64,000 bases of DNA. Origin: Coenobita brevimanus (taxonomy: Eukaryota; Arthropoda; Malacostraca; Decapoda; Coenobitidae). This document shows positions 34,045 to 46,044 of the stretch, piece after piece. The notes below the pieces were generated by a model. That model worked only from the letters and a program-made list of their open reading frames with translations. It ran no database searches and was not told where the DNA came from. The translations under genes were made by a program, and so were the position numbers. How positions within the stretch are numbered: the first letter of the stretch is position 1; each line of letters begins with the position of its first letter. Location of the stretch: positions 2,262,501-2,326,500 of the forward strand of contig CM064697.1 in assembly GCA_032717465.1 (NCBI GenBank), in the 5' to 3' direction.

Positions 34045-35165
34045 AAACGTTTTGTTAAAATTTCCCTCAGCTGAATAAAATTGTCTAGCATTTCCCAAAA
34101 CAACAGTGCCGATTATATCCATAGAGCTAAAGGATTAATGACATAATTTTGAACTTGAGGGGTTACTGACAGTTGAAGAAAATCGTCTGTCTTAACCTGA
34201 ATATAAACCAGAGTGAACCCGTAGCAGCTGTTTATACTTGGAGAATTAATTAAAATAGTCTTTTAACATTTTGTCTGCTACGATTTCTGTCATGTGAAGC
34301 AAATCATCTGACTGTGGCTTGAAGAATGAAATCCATTTATACCTTTACCCAAGACCACTAAATACAGTAAATAGATAATGAAAGTATGTATCTAAAATTT
34401 ATGTTATTTCGATGTTGCACTTGTAACTATAACTTGTTTTGGCACGACTCAAAGGTAATATAAATTGACCCTCGTTGAAGGCAACTACTCAGCGTCAAAA
34501 TTGGCACCAGAAGTGAGGAACAGCATCTTGGCTGACAGTGGCATTAGGAGCTTTGTGAAAATACCATTCTCTTCGTAAATTCTTCTATTGCCTGACGTCT
34601 TTTAATACGTGTTACAACCAGTCGATTGTATTCAGATTAGAAGAGCCCCAGCAGTGTCAGGTTAATCAAGCTTAACCACTGAAGTTCGAAAATTCTTGCT
34701 AAAGTTAACAACATTTATATGGAGACACCTAGAATAATAAAAGAGAAACTTGGATTAAAGGGCTAATTTTTTTAACATGACAAAGCACCCCTATGCAGAT
34801 TAAGCTGCCTGGTAAAGCAAGAATAACCTAAAACAAACGTTATTATACTGAAGAAGGTTAGTGAAGATTATTTCTGACAACTTCAGCGCAAAAGGTGTTC
34901 CATATGCTGAGCAGAATCGTCTGGCATATCAACAGTAATGTTGACAAGGCGTCATGGCATTAATGAGATCAACCCCTTCCCTACAAGATGCTCTTCCTGA
35001 GCTGCATAGAAGCATCTGACGGTAAGAAGGATTAAATAGAAAAATAGTCCATACAGTGAAGCGATTAATGGATTTTTTTTTCTTTAATCCCATCAGTCAG
35101 AGAGAGATTTGTCTTAATAATATCGTCTGGAGAGAGCTAGAATAAAGTAGTCATCGAGTGTAGGA
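34045..35165. repeat. Cluster of degraded TTAA palindromic repeat copies
   Basis: Core or mirrored-core phrases are at 34071 (CTGAATAAAATTGTCTAGC), 34171 (AGTTGAAGAAAATCGTCTGT), 34293 (GTGAAGCAAATCATCTGAC), 34621 (GTCGATTGTATTCAGATTAG), 34906 (GCTGAGCAGAATCGTCTGGC), 35001 (GCTGCATAGAAGCATCTGAC) and 35114 (TTAATAATATCGTCTGGAG). End phrases such as GAGGGGTTACTGAC lie between them. Individual boundaries cannot be set by eye. Confidence 0.65.
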
Positions 35166-35242
35166 GTAATGCCACATATTTAATTTTATTTATATACTTA
35201 GTTTTTTATTCATACTGTAATACCTCGCCTCGTTCTAAGTCA

Positions 35243-35278
35243 GGATGATGATGATGATGATGATGATAATGATGATGC
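35243..35278. repeat. (GAT)n microsatellite
   Basis: GAT triplets over about 36 bp. A second, imperfect CAT/CAG/CAA triplet run lies at 35540-35579. Confidence 0.9.
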
Positions 35279-36511
35279 AGTTTCTGTAGATATGAAACTT
35301 GCTTGATTACTTCCATTCTCGGCATGCTCTTTCCCGCGTCAGTAATTGGTGTTAATACGACAGCGATGACTACACGAAGGTAACTGTTATAGCTCATTCT
35401 GCTGTGAAATTTAGAGAAGAAAAGTTAGAAAACGACGACGAGAAGGATTTATATCAGAGAGAAGATTTGGCTGATAGCTAAGTATTAGACTTAAGATTTC
35501 ATGATTAGCTAAGTTCAGAAGTACAACCACGGCAGTTATCATCATCATCAGCAGCAGCAGGAGCAACAACAGCAGCATAATAACGTATGGGGTGCGTAGG
35601 ATTCAGATACAGGGACAGGAAATCCCAAAAATAGAAGTAATATAAACAAAGTGTCAAAATGAGATGAGCCATGCATTCACTTGCCCACCACTCAAGCCTT
35701 CATGCAGTCCTCTTGCAGCCTTGCACGAATACACACAGATACATCAAGTTCTTCGGCAAGGTACACCCAAGTAATGTATTGCTAAGTCTGCATTAGCTCG
35801 CTGTCGTTTCTTATTATTTTCACTCATGTAGGCGAGGGAAAATAAGGGATGCTACATTATTTTCCTGTCACCCCAAACCTGCTTGCGATGTATTGCTCGT
35901 AACTCTGTGCATCTAATCAATGGACTTCGAGCTTGTATCCAGAATCGGCAGTGAATCAGAGGGAGTGTAGGAATATGGATGGATGGGTAGACTGGCTGAC
36001 TGACTAATAAATATATGGACCGGTAGATGAACAGATTGATGAATGGATGGGACAGTAATGAACTTCGGAATAACATTGATCATAGCGAAGTAATAAGATG
36101 TCTCTTAAATTGATGGTGACGCCAAAAGTATAAAATATTGTAGCTAGAGATGAAAAGGTTTCGAGTTAGTCATTTTTGTCTTTTGTTTTTTAATGGGTAT
36201 ATTGAACTTTATCCTGCAGTTCAGTATTAGGCCTTGTTTACTGTAGATAAATAAAATCCCTGTAATCTATAGCCGAACATTACCAAATCCATGATGAGTG
36301 GTCGTTCCTGGCGGTAGCAAGAATAAAATGTTAATGTTTCTATCATCTTCATAAGATTTGTGTAGTCCTTTTAACCCTTAGGTTGTTCGAGGAAGGACAA
36401 CTCTAAAGGTGAAGAAAATCGTCTGGTGGTAACAGGTAAATAATATTGAGATTTCTGTCGTATTCATAGGGTTCATAGCTTGACTTAGCTATACACTACG
36501 GTACAGATGCA
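35279..36511. other. Stretch with a partial TTAA repeat only
   Basis: GGCGGTAGCAAGAATAAAAT (about 36311-36330) and GTGAAGAAAATCGTCTGGTG (about 36407-36426) are TTAA-family pieces. GGATGG-like words lie at 35975-36050. No gene is recognised. Confidence 0.45.
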
Positions 36512-36656
36512 GTCAGTAATCCTTTTACACGTCGTGGGTTCGAATTGGTAGAACGAGATTACAACCAAACCAACCAGCTTGCATAGTTATCATCAGTTTA
36601 GTCAAGATCTCATAAGGTTTTGACAGAGTTTCAAGACACTGTAAAAGATTATTGGC
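36512..36656. mobile_element. Small non-autonomous TIR element (MITE-like), copy 2
   Basis: The left end GTCAGTAATCCTTTTACAC (36512-36530) and the right end GTAAAAGATTATTGGC (36641-36656) are imperfect inverted repeats. Internally, ACGAGATTACAACCAAACC and GTTTTGACAGAGTTTCAAGA correspond to ACGAGATTCCAACCCAGGTC and GTTCTGGCACAGCCTCGAGA in copy 1 at 8622-8760. Length is 145 bp against 139 bp. Confidence 0.7.
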
Positions 36657-37039
36657 AGCGGACTATACGCGGAGCTCCCGCAAGTTGTGAGGGCTGTTAT
36701 GAATGATGATAATGACTAGGCGAGGGTGTAATGGCCGCCTGGCTGTGAAATTGGTAGCGAGGCATGTTGATGGATTTGATAACGGTGATGATGCTGTTTG
36801 TGATGAGTTCATAACGGGGATAATGGCGGTACAGAATGAGGGAGAGGGGGTGTAGAAAGAGAGGAGGGGGAGAAGAGCTAGGTGGTGTTACAGACAGAAG
36901 GGAGGGGGGGAGTGGGGAATGAAGTGAGTGATGGTGGTGGTGATGGTAGGGAAGGTAATGACGACGACCAAATACTTGGTGCAGGTGAGGTGGAGGAGTG
37001 AGAAATGAATGTCTGTAATGTTTTCTTGAGCTTGTCTCG
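36657..37039. other. Stretch with GATG/GGTG words, no gene
   Basis: Purine-rich with GATGATGATG and GGTGGTGATGG patches. Nothing else is recognised. Confidence 0.4.
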
Positions 37040-37780
37040 ACACCACACCCTTCTCTATCGTCATCATCCGTTCACTACACCTCTCCCTCCCTTCGCTTCC
37101 CTTCACTATATCCCTCTCTTCCCTCCACCACACTCCTTTCACCCCTTTCTTCTAGCAACACATTCTCCTTCCCCTCACATCCTCCACCACACCCTTGCCT
37201 CTTCTCACTCCCCTCCACCACACCCCTACTTTCCTTCGTTTCTCTCCACCATACGAGTACCTTTCCTTCCCGTCACATCCCTCCACAATACTCCTCCATC
37301 TCCTTACTCTCTTAGCCTCACTACTTCCCCCCATTTTCTCCACCATACACTTCCCTCTCCTCCCCTTCACGACACCTCTCCGTCCCCTCATTTTATTCTT
37401 CAGTTTTCATTTCTCTCATTGTATATTACTTTATGCTTTATTTCTTACATTCCCTTAACCTCGTACTCCTCCTCCAGCTTTCGTTACTCCTTTCTCCATT
37501 CATTTTTATACTCCCCTTTCATCTCACTCTCCTCCTCTCATATCTTTCTTTTTTGGTCCCTCTCTCTTTCCGGTCTTTATTTTTTCCACCCAAACTCTTC
37601 CATGTTCTCTTCTCTCCGTACCTTCCATTCGTCTCACTTCCTGCCGTTTAAGTTCCTTCTCTCTCTCTGTTTGCCCCCTCTTTCTCACACTTATCCTTCT
37701 CTTCTCTTTCTTGTGTTTTTGCTTCCGTTTTCGCCACCCCTTTCTTGATTTTGCTTCTCCTGTACTGCCTTTTCCGTCTC
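37040..37780. repeat. Polypyrimidine tract
   Basis: C/T/A-rich with recurring CCCTCCACCACACCC-like units (about 37118-37380). The 247-codon plus-strand frame has low complexity and is not a gene. Confidence 0.85.
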
Positions 37781-38170
37781 ACCTTACTTGACCGTCTTCT
37801 TTTCATCATCGCTCAGTTTAATGTATTTATTTTATTATTTTTCGGAGTTTCTGGAGAGGTAGAAGTATAAGGGAAAACTTAAATATATAAATGAATGAAG
37901 GAATAACCAAAGACGATTTCGCTGAAGGATTAATAATGAGTAGGCTGGGCAGAACGTGCTCTAACGGATTTCGCTGGGGAAATAAACACTGTTAAAGGAC
38001 AACCAGATAAGCACTGATGTGGTAATAGAGTAGTGGACGTGTGGAAGCAACTGCCTTAGCGGTATTGTAGCTGTCAGTTCCAATGAGAGCTTTGGAAATT
38101 AGCGTTAGTAGTAAATTTCCTGTGATAAGTCTGCGGTAAACGCCGGATAAACTGAAACTTGAGGCAGCTT
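37781..38170. other. Stretch with weak TTAA repeat pieces
   Basis: AAAGACGATTTCGCTGAAGG (37911-37930) and GGATTTCGCTGGGGAAATAA (37966-37985) resemble cores of the TTAA family. Confidence 0.4.
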
Positions 38171-38233
38171 GCAGCACTAAGATGTTTGGGAGCAGCACTA
38201 AGATGTTTGGGAGCAGCACTAAGATGTTTGGGA
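38171..38233. repeat. Perfect tandem repeat, 21 bp x 3
   Basis: GCAGCACTAAGATGTTTGGG plus A occurs three times without a mismatch, starting at 38171, 38192 and 38213. The unit is a multiple of three, so a minus-strand frame reads a heptapeptide PKHLSAA three times, but the frame (92 codons) has no recognisable domain. Confidence 0.97.
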
Positions 38234-38880
38234 TGGACGGTTTGATAAATACGCAGGGTAAATGAAATACTGTATACCGTTAATGCATAAGCGGCGAGAA
38301 ACTGGATATCGTGAGGAACACACGCATGATTAGAGGATGAGACCGAAATCATAATTGAAAAACTTGCTCATACGGCATGGCAGGCTGATGCAGACGAGAT
38401 GTGCGTGATTTAGCATTTACACATGATAGACGGCGAGAACTTTATTAGTATGTTTATATCTTTGAAATTTGACCCTGTGCAAGTTCTTATATTCCGCTTT
38501 CTCTTTCCGCTTGTTTCTGTTATATAGCGGTCAAATGCGAGCACCACAACACCCAAATACTGTATAGATGAGTACCATTTAATCCCTCCTGTGGGGTTTA
38601 CTTGAGGAATGTGAATTTTCCACTTCGCTTTAACCTAAAAAGAATTTCATGTCAGATTTTCCGTATTGCATGGTGGTTCTTATTTTCATTTTTCTGCCTG
38701 TTTCGTCTGGAGGATCTGCGTGTCTCATTCCTGTAGGTTAAAATCACACCTTTATGCTTAGTGACATGAGTTATTGGTACGAGATATGGATAAGTGAAGC
38801 GGCTGTGTGTAGTTATCCTTGTTCTCTTTAATATTCCTTTGACTGCCCTCGTTACTTTCACCTCAACATAAATATCCAAT
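38234..38880. other. Stretch with no recognised feature
   Basis: Mixed composition; no gene or repeat is recognised. Confidence 0.4.
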
Positions 38881-39018
38881 TATTCTTCACATCTTCCCTT
38901 TCCATACGCTTTCCATACTTCATTCTCTTTCTGTTCGTCATCCTCTTAATTATTTATTCATTTATTTATTTATTTATTTTTTTGCAATCTCGTCTACTCG
39001 TGGTTTTAGTTCTGTTTC

Positions 39019-39098
<80 letters not shown>

Positions 39099-40110
39099 AA
39101 TCCCTTCTTAATCCCTTTCTTATTCTCTACCAGTTTTCTTCTTAAGACTCCTACTTCCATTTATTCAGTCCTCCTTTCTTTCTTGCTTTCCTCTTCCCAG
39201 CTTGCCTCCCCTTTCCATCCATGATTTTCTTGCTGATTCATTTTTTCTACTCTGTTCCTTAGTTACCCTCCCATCATCCTTTCTTCTTTTCCTAATCTTC
39301 TTTCTTTTATTCCTTTCTGTCTTCCTTGTTATTTATTTTTCTTCTTTCACCCCTCGTGTTCCCGCCTTCCTTTCCGACGCCCTTCCCTCTCTCAGCCTGA
39401 TCTTATTTCCGTCCCTCTTTCCCCACCTCATCGTCCTCCTCCTTTAGTCTTCGTCCCACGTTCCTCCCTTCTTCATCCCTCAACGAATCTCAACCTGTCT
39501 CTTCTTTAAATGCCTTCCTAGACTACCTTCTCATCCTCTTTCTTCAAACATTCCCTCCCTCCTCTTGGTTCTCATTGCATTTCTCTTTCGTTTTCTTCTT
39601 CCTCTTCCTCGTCTTAGATCTCCCCCCTTCCTTTTTTTTTTTTTATCCTACGTCCGCTTCCTTGCTAAACTTATTCCTTCCTTCCTCTTCCTTCCATTCT
39701 TTTTTTCTTTCCTACTTTTTCTTTGCCTCTTTCCTTCTCCCATACCTCCTTTCTTCTTCCCTTCCTCCGTCGTTTCCTCTGTGCTTCCTTCTTCCCTTCT
39801 TTCTTATTTAATATATTTCTTCCCGCTATCCACCCTTCCTTCCTCTCTTCCTTCATTCTTATTTCCATTTTTATTCCCTTCTTCCATCTTTCTTCCTTTT
39901 TTCCTTATTTCAACCATGCATCCTTCCTTTTTTCCTCCCTTTCCTCCTTTTTTCCCTTATTTCTTCCTTTTTTCCCTCCTCCCCGTTCAGTACCATCCCT
40001 CGCGCTTTCCTCCCTGGCCTCTTTCCTTCCTCCCATCAGCCTTTCTCCTCCCTCACCCCTGCTCCACCCCTCCTTCACCCCAGCTCCACCCCTCCCCCGA
40101 CAACTACCCA
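38881..40110. repeat. 1.2-kb polypyrimidine tract with (CT)n
   Basis: ATTT tetranucleotides (38948-38982), a pure CT run (39022-39095), then about 1 kb of T/C-rich CTTCC and TTCC words ending in a CACCCCTCC minisatellite-like patch. The 195-codon plus-strand frame is compositional. Confidence 0.9.
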
Positions 40111-40368
40111 CCTATTAAAAGCAAGCACGAACATGGAGAAAAGCCTGAATGAAAAACAGCCAGCCAGCCCAAGTTATCATTTTCATAAAGTGGTCATTTC
40201 CTCAAGCGCATTTCCAAAAACCTTCGGATGTTTTCTGAATGCTTTCGACGGGTGAGGGTGGTGGGGGTGGGAGTAAAGGAGATAGATGGAAGGAATGGGA
40301 GAGGGCAGAGGGTAAGGAGAGGTTAAACTGGGTAAAAAAGAAATGGGAAGAGACGGTGAAGGAGGAGG

Positions 40369-40461
40369 AGGAGGAGAAGCAGGAGGAGGAGGAGCAGGAG
40401 GAGGACTACTACTACTACTACTACTACTAATAATAATAATAATGATAATAATAATAATAAT
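40369..40461. repeat. Compound trinucleotide (GGA)(CTA)(AAT)
   Basis: GAG/AGC triplets to about 40405, CTA triplets to 40428, then AAT/GAT triplets. Confidence 0.95.
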
Positions 40462-40539
40462 GTTGACCACATGGGAGTCAATGGGTAGTCAGCTTTTCCA
40501 GTCCTACTTTTCCACTAGAATACATCTCGCGGTAGGCAG

Positions 40540-40670
40540 TTAAGCCCACATCCACGTCTGCTGTGCTGCTGGGTGGACATGGCCGGGTCTGAGAACTGAC
40601 CTCTGGTTCTTCTAGTTGCAAGCTGAATGAACTAACCATACACCACCGGTTTCCCTAGTGAGAGGAGAAT
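40540..40670 (-). mobile_element. Decayed tRNA-derived SINE
   Basis: On the minus strand the sequence reads GGTGGTGTATGGTTAGTTCA (a box A of the TGGTGTAGTGGTTAG type), then AACTAGAAGAACCAGAGG with a poor box B. It continues with CCATGTCCACCCAGCAG and GGGCTTAACTGCC, which resemble the CACCTAGCAGTAAATAGG-type body of SINEs known from crustaceans. The family link is from memory. Confidence 0.55.
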
Positions 40671-41830
40671 GAATGACATGAGGCGGGCCCAAGGTAGTTT
40701 GGTAGTTCTGTGTGGTTATCCTTGGCTTCTGCATTACCTGAACCACACCAACGGCAACAGTGAATGAGTCCTTTCCAGCCATACTCGACCATTCCATCCT
40801 TGACCCCAGACTAACCTTGTGTGGCACTCTCTGACCTCTCACTGTATTTGAGTGTGTTAAATTCCTTGACAACTGACCGAACGGAATCTTCAGTTCATTT
40901 AATGCTGTACTTGGTTTTTCGGTACAGACAAAAAAACGAGTATCCTTTCCTGTCATTGTTATACATAATGAGAAAGTCAAACCATCCATGATTCGCATGA
41001 GTCTAGAGAGGGATGTCGTTGTAATTCGCTGTTTGTACTCAATATAGTTCAGACGAAACTGGGAAGACATTTGTGCAATCAACAGCAAAAAGCCGCACTA
41101 ACAGCTCCCCTCCCAGCGTGTCGGTATCTTGAGGGAAGGTCAGGACGGCAAAAATTGTTTACCTTGACCCTCGTGTAATTTATATACATTAGGTTCGCAC
41201 TGTAAGTAGCATTGTAAGCTTCATAGCATCTTCTCACGCGGTTTATTTTATCTGTTATGCCTTGCTTTTAATAATATTCTAGAAGATATTGAAGTTTTAT
41301 GTGCAGAATAAACAGAAATATGTGCAACGAAGTCTCTTATGCCATCTTTTCATTTTAAAAAATCAAGAACCAGAGGATGAAAGTCTGCATAATGTCATAT
41401 ACTTTACAGAAAAAAAGGCCGAATCAAGATCTAGTCTTTTGAAGGTTGACCACATTGCGTTTAACAGACTGGTGGTTATGGGCACAGAGAAAAACTGAGT
41501 TCTAGAAACGGACAGTTGCATATATGACGGATTTAGAGTATCGGTTACCTCATGAGGTGGAGAATTGGACAGATTATGTGAGTCCATTGCTAGTCAGTTT
41601 GTGCGCCCGCCGTAGTGAGGGAGGGATGTAAAAAGACAACTTCAGAGGAGTAGTGATCATAGAAAGAGCTATAACAGAAGAAAAGAAATGCAAGTCTGCG
41701 GCAAAGAGAAAAAAATTGAAGGGAGTCAAGAGAGAAGTTGATGGTGAATACTGTTGTTAGTAAAACGTGCTTGTGTACATTAATGACCCTCGTGTACTCC
41801 AGAGGTATTAATCTTAAGCTTTCTTCTGCT
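40671..41830. other. Stretch with an unexplained 158-codon frame
   Basis: The minus-strand frame 40612-41088 is not low-complexity, but I recognise no domain, and its C-terminal end overlaps the SINE. Composition is otherwise ordinary. It may be chance or an old transposon fragment, and I do not call a gene. Confidence 0.3.
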
Positions 41831-41859
41831 GCTTCTTAAACCTCCCCCACCCCCACCCC

Positions 41860-42005
41860 CACGTTCGAGGTGGTGGCGTGCGGGGTGAGGCGGTGGAATG
41901 AGCCCTGACTACCGGCGGCTTGACCCTGGCGTCGCCCCTGGGGCAGAAGCAGCCTCGGGCCACACCACCGCCTACGTCCGCACCTTCTCACCCCACACCG
42001 GCCCT
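41860..42005. other. GC-rich island, no gene recognised
   Basis: CpG-rich 145 bp (GGTGGTGGCGTGCGGGGTGA; CCGCCTACGTCCGCACC) in AT-rich flanks. There is no recognisable exon. Confidence 0.4.
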
Positions 42006-42271
42006 GGCTTCGGTTTCACAAAGTTCATTCGTGGTGGAAACAACGGCAAGGTTAGCTTAGTAGGTAACAGCGATTAATACCAATATGCATAATCACAATG
42101 TAAAAAAACGTTGTAGCTTTTCTCCCAAGGGCAACCAAAATACCTTAGCCAGGTTTGGAAAGCGGTCGGATGCGTAGAAACCTCGACTGTTCTGAGCAAT
42201 ATTATGACGGCGTGACATTTAAAAAATCACTAGAGTGTTATGATCTTGCTTTCTGCTCAGTTTTTTCACGG

Positions 42272-42317
<46 letters not shown>
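42272..42317. repeat. (CT)n microsatellite
   Basis: Pure CT run of about 46 bp; an A/G-rich AAAGAAGAAGAAGCG segment follows at 42348-42376. Confidence 0.95.
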
Positions 42318-42320
<3 letters not shown>

Positions 42321-42449
42321 CGCTACTGCCGGTGAAACAGAAGCTGCAGAAAAAAAAAAAAAAGAAGAAGAAGCGAGAAAGAGAATGAGTCAGAATTCAG
42401 GAAATATTTACAACGTTTCTTTAATTTTGAGCTTAAGTTGATTTCCACT

Positions 42450-42470
42450 CATACAGGAGGAAGGGAAAGC

Positions 42471-42505
<35 letters not shown>

Positions 42506-42935
42506 GAGGGAGAGGGAAAGACATAAAGAGGAGAAGGAGGAAAAAGAAATCCTGGAGGAGGGGTAAATAAGATAATGACAGTGATGATGAGGAGGAGGAA
42601 GATCTGAAAAAAAGAGGAGGCGGAGGGGTAGGAGAGAAAGAAAGGAGGAGGAGGAGGAAGAAGAAGAAAAAGAGGAAGAGGAAGAGGAGGAGAGGAAGCC
42701 AGAGGAGGAGGAAACGTAGGAAATCCTTTTTGAAAGTGAAAAAGGAGGAGAACGGTCAAAAGCCAGTGGAAGTGTGTGTGTGTGTGGTGAGGTGAAGAAG
42801 CAGGAAGAAGAGGAAGAGGAAGAGGAGGAGAGGAAACCAGAGGAGGAGGAGACGTACAGTAGGAAAGCCGTGTTGGAAGTGAAAAGTAAGGAGAACGGTC
42901 GAAAGCCAGTGGAAGTGTGTGTGTGGTGAGGTAAC
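42450..42935. repeat. Purine tract with (GAT)n and a 139-bp tandem duplication
   Basis: GAT triplets (42471-42502), then GGA/GAAG purines. Two copies of a 139-bp block (about 42655-42793 and 42794-42932) share GAGGAAGAGGAAGAGGAGG, GAGAACGGTC, AAAGCCAGTGGAAGTGTGTG and GGTGAGGT at a constant offset of 138-139 bp. Confidence 0.9.
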
Positions 42936-43019
42936 GCCCGTGATGGCCTCTTATTACCGGTAATCGCACTTCCACCCCCGCGGGCCACCCAATCATAAAT
43001 TACCACACTAGCATGAAAA

Positions 43020-43623
43020 ACGTGCTCCTGTTTGCTTCACCACCAGTACCAGACAAACTCCTCCTCATACTCATACTCCTCATGCTCATATTCCTCATAC
43101 TCCTAATCCTCATGTGTATTCTTCCTTTTCCTTCATATATTCCCCTCCTCCTCCTGTTTTATCTTCTTCCTGTATCTCCTTATTATCATCATCATCATCA
43201 TCATCATCATCCATATCCTCCTCATCGTCATTATCATCATCATCCTCTCTTCGTCGTCGTCGTCGTCGTCCTCCTCCTCCTCCTCCTCCTCCTCCTCCTC
43301 CTCCTCCTCCTCCTCCTCCTCCTCCTCCTTGCTTTACTATCCTTATCCTTCAGCATGTAGAGTTAGATCTTGTAGTCACAGTTTTCTCTAACAAGCAGCC
43401 TCGAAAGGACCATAAGGTCTGTTGCTGTTTGCTTTCCTGTGTAATCCTGTGTAATCCTCCTCCTCCTCCTCCTCCTCCTCCTCTGTTATCTTCTTCACTT
43501 CTTCAACCTTCTATTTTCCCTTCCTCGACCTTCTATTTTCCTTGCCCTCGGCTTCTCCTGGTTTTCTCCTCCTCCTCCTGTTTTTCCCAATTCACTCTAC
43601 AACTCCTCCTCCTCCTCCTCCTC

Positions 43624-43655
<32 letters not shown>

Positions 43656-44060
43656 TATCCTGTCTTCCTCTTCTTATTCCATCCAGTACCTCTTCATGTT
43701 TTTTCTGCCTTTTTTTTCCTCATCTTTCCCTTTTCCCTATTCTCCTATTCACTCCTGTTCCTCTTCGTTTTTGCCTCTTCCATTCTTTCCTTCACTCATC
43801 GTCCATGTTGTCGTTTGTTTTGCCTTGCTTTTCTTCTTACGCATTTCTCACCTCTCATTTATTACATCTGTATCCATTCGTATTTTCTTCTCCTGTCTCT
43901 TTTTCCATCCCCTCTTCCATGGCTTTCCACCCTCCCCTAGTTTTTTCCCTGTATTTCCCCTGACCTCTGTACTTATTCCTTGTCATTCTGTTTTTCCCCT
44001 AGCCCATCTCCTTGGATTTTTCCCCATGTCTCCCCCACACTGTCTCACCCTCAGCTTGTC
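43020..44060. repeat. Polypyrimidine tract with (CTC)n and (CAT)n
   Basis: CAT triplets (43183-43212 and 43626-43660), CGT (43251-43269), CTC triplets (43270-43328, 43457-43482 and 43601-43622), then T/C-rich sequence. It faces the purine tract just upstream. The 325-codon frame is compositional. Confidence 0.92.
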
Positions 44061-45378
44061 TCGCCTTCACCATACCATGAGGTTAAATTGAGGAATTACT
44101 CTTACTTAAGGAAATGCTGTTTACCGAGAAGAGCCACCTGCTTCCACCCTACGAACATTCGCATGTAAAAGGCGGGAGGGAAAAACATGGAAGAACCTGA
44201 GTTTTATTTATTCTTCTAACCTTTCGAGATATACAACGCCCCTTTGGGAATGGACTCAGTATAGCTCAAAACGTTACATAGTTCTTTCCTTTCCCCTCCT
44301 CCCTCCCTCCTGTTCCTAACTATTTGTCAAAAATTAATCGATTGTATATACATGTTTGTGTATAGTGGGGTGGAGAGAATGGGACGGGAGGGTGAGGAGG
44401 AGGAAGGGAAGGAGTGAAGTAGCCTACCGTCTTCTTCATCTTATTTCCTGTAAATGGGGACAGGGATTCCGCCAAAATATGCCTCATGGAAGGAGAAATT
44501 CGGCAATCTGTTGGCATTCAAGTGTCATTGCTTTCATATATCAAGAAAAAAAAAAACTGTTGTCTTTTCCATTAATTTAGGCAAACAGAAAAATATAGCA
44601 CTCTTGTTTAAGATACGTGAGAAGCGAAAACTGAATCATGATACGGACCCATGCAGTATAAAAAAAAAGAAATGGTGTTTCTTTTAATGGAGGGTTTTGG
44701 AAATTCCCGCCATCTACGAACAATGTTATCCAGTTTAAGTGTAAAATTTGCGGCTCATTTCCGTACTTTTATACGATTTTCTGTTATTACGTTCATTTTT
44801 GCAGTTTATTTTGACATGCCAACATTTTTATACGGAGAGTTAGGTTTAAATATTTGGGGTAGAGTGAGTGGTGGAAATAATACTGAGCAGCGCATGCGTT
44901 CGCCCGTCTCCTCATCACCTCGAGCAGTCAGGGTTGTCAGTCCTCTTTCTCGATGTGGTATTTTAAAGAGGTGGTTATTGTTTTACTTAGACAGTGTAGG
45001 TTGTCTGAGCTGAAGGAGGTGTCTGAATCTTACATTACGCTGAATTGTTCGTGTGCAGGTTTTAAACAACTTTTCCGTGTGTGGGTGTACTTCTTTCCCA
45101 TGAACGCCCTGAAATCAGCACATAATATACTCTTACTGAACTTCTTATTGTGAGGAAAATTTTTGTCATCACAGCAAACAGTTTCAGTATAAGGGTATGA
45201 TTCTTTCAGCTGAGGGAGGTGTTACGTGTGTGTGGCAGTCAGTCCACCAGCGACAACGAAGCCTACTAGCCGGATTGATTTGGAAGTCCCTTATTTTCAG
45301 TAATCTTTTCTCCTGCAAGTCATCAGTATTCTCTTCCAACGTTGTTCTTACATGATTCATTTTCATTACCTTCGCTGA
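44061..45378. other. Stretch with no recognised feature
   Basis: About 1.3 kb of mixed composition. A 120-codon plus-strand frame (44651-45013) has no recognisable domain, and a short G/A patch lies at 44366-44415. Confidence 0.4.
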
Positions 45379-45546
45379 GTGCTGAAGAGGGACGCCTTCA
45401 TGAGATGGTACCAATATAAGCGGGCGATGGAGCTGCCCGGTTATAGCCTACCAACGTCCCTCAGTTCCCTCCCTGTTCCCTGAAAGGAGGATGGTGGCCT
45501 GCAGGAGAATGGCACCTTCAGCCTGCAGTTCATTGGGTTCACATCC
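45379..45546 (-). repeat. Dispersed repeat R3, copy 2
   Basis: Reverse complement of the R3 copy at 11263-11424. It has CTCCTGCAGG, GGCTATAACCGGGCAGC, TTATATTGGTACCATC and ATGAAGGCGTCC in the same order. Confidence 0.75.
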
Positions 45547-45828
45547 AGGTAAGCCAGGGGCATAACAACATCAACAAGATTCCCTGCGTTTCCTTACCTA
45601 TCTTTTCTTATCTGTCAGTGTTCTCTTCTTCCCATTTCGTCGTCTTGGTTTTATCGTTCGCTCTCATCCTTGTCTTGTGTTCCTTATCATTGTTTCTGCT
45701 TTTTGTGTTCACATTTTTCAAAAGCTGGAGCTACTATAGGAGGAACTCTATCCTTCTGTCCCTCCCTAACGGTTTCTGGAAGTGAGGTGCTTCACTCCAG
45801 TAGGTTATTGACTTTAATAAACAAACAC

Positions 45829-46007
45829 CACAATATTCCACACCTTACCACACAAAATCATCTTTCCACATGCACCACACCACACCATACCACACAAAAT
45901 CATCATTCCACACCACACCACCCCATACCACACAAAATCATCCTTCCACACCACACCACCCCATACCACACAAAATCATCCTTCCACACCACACCACACC
46001 GCACGAC
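45829..46007. repeat. Minisatellite, unit 38 bp, about 4 units
   Basis: CACAAAATCATCCTTCCACA with an ACCACACCACCCCATAC remainder recurs. Unit marks are at 45851, 45893, 45931 and 45969. The last three units are nearly identical and 38 bp apart. Confidence 0.92.
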
Positions 46008-46044
46008 GCCAAGGGCAATAACTGAAGAAGTCTGAAGCTTGTAC

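Noticed and set aside
37005..37748. A 247-codon plus-strand open frame
   Set aside because: Pyrimidine-rich tract with no conserved motif.
40612..41088. A 158-codon minus-strand frame of normal complexity
   Set aside because: No recognisable domain, no good start context, and one end runs into a decayed SINE. I kept it only as a note on an unexplained stretch.
43114..44091. A 325-codon plus-strand open frame
   Set aside because: Generated by CTC and CAT triplets and a C/T-rich tract; polyserine and polyproline only.
45829..46007. Regular spaced repeats that might suggest a CRISPR array
   Set aside because: Units are directly tandem with no unique spacers, and the context is eukaryotic.
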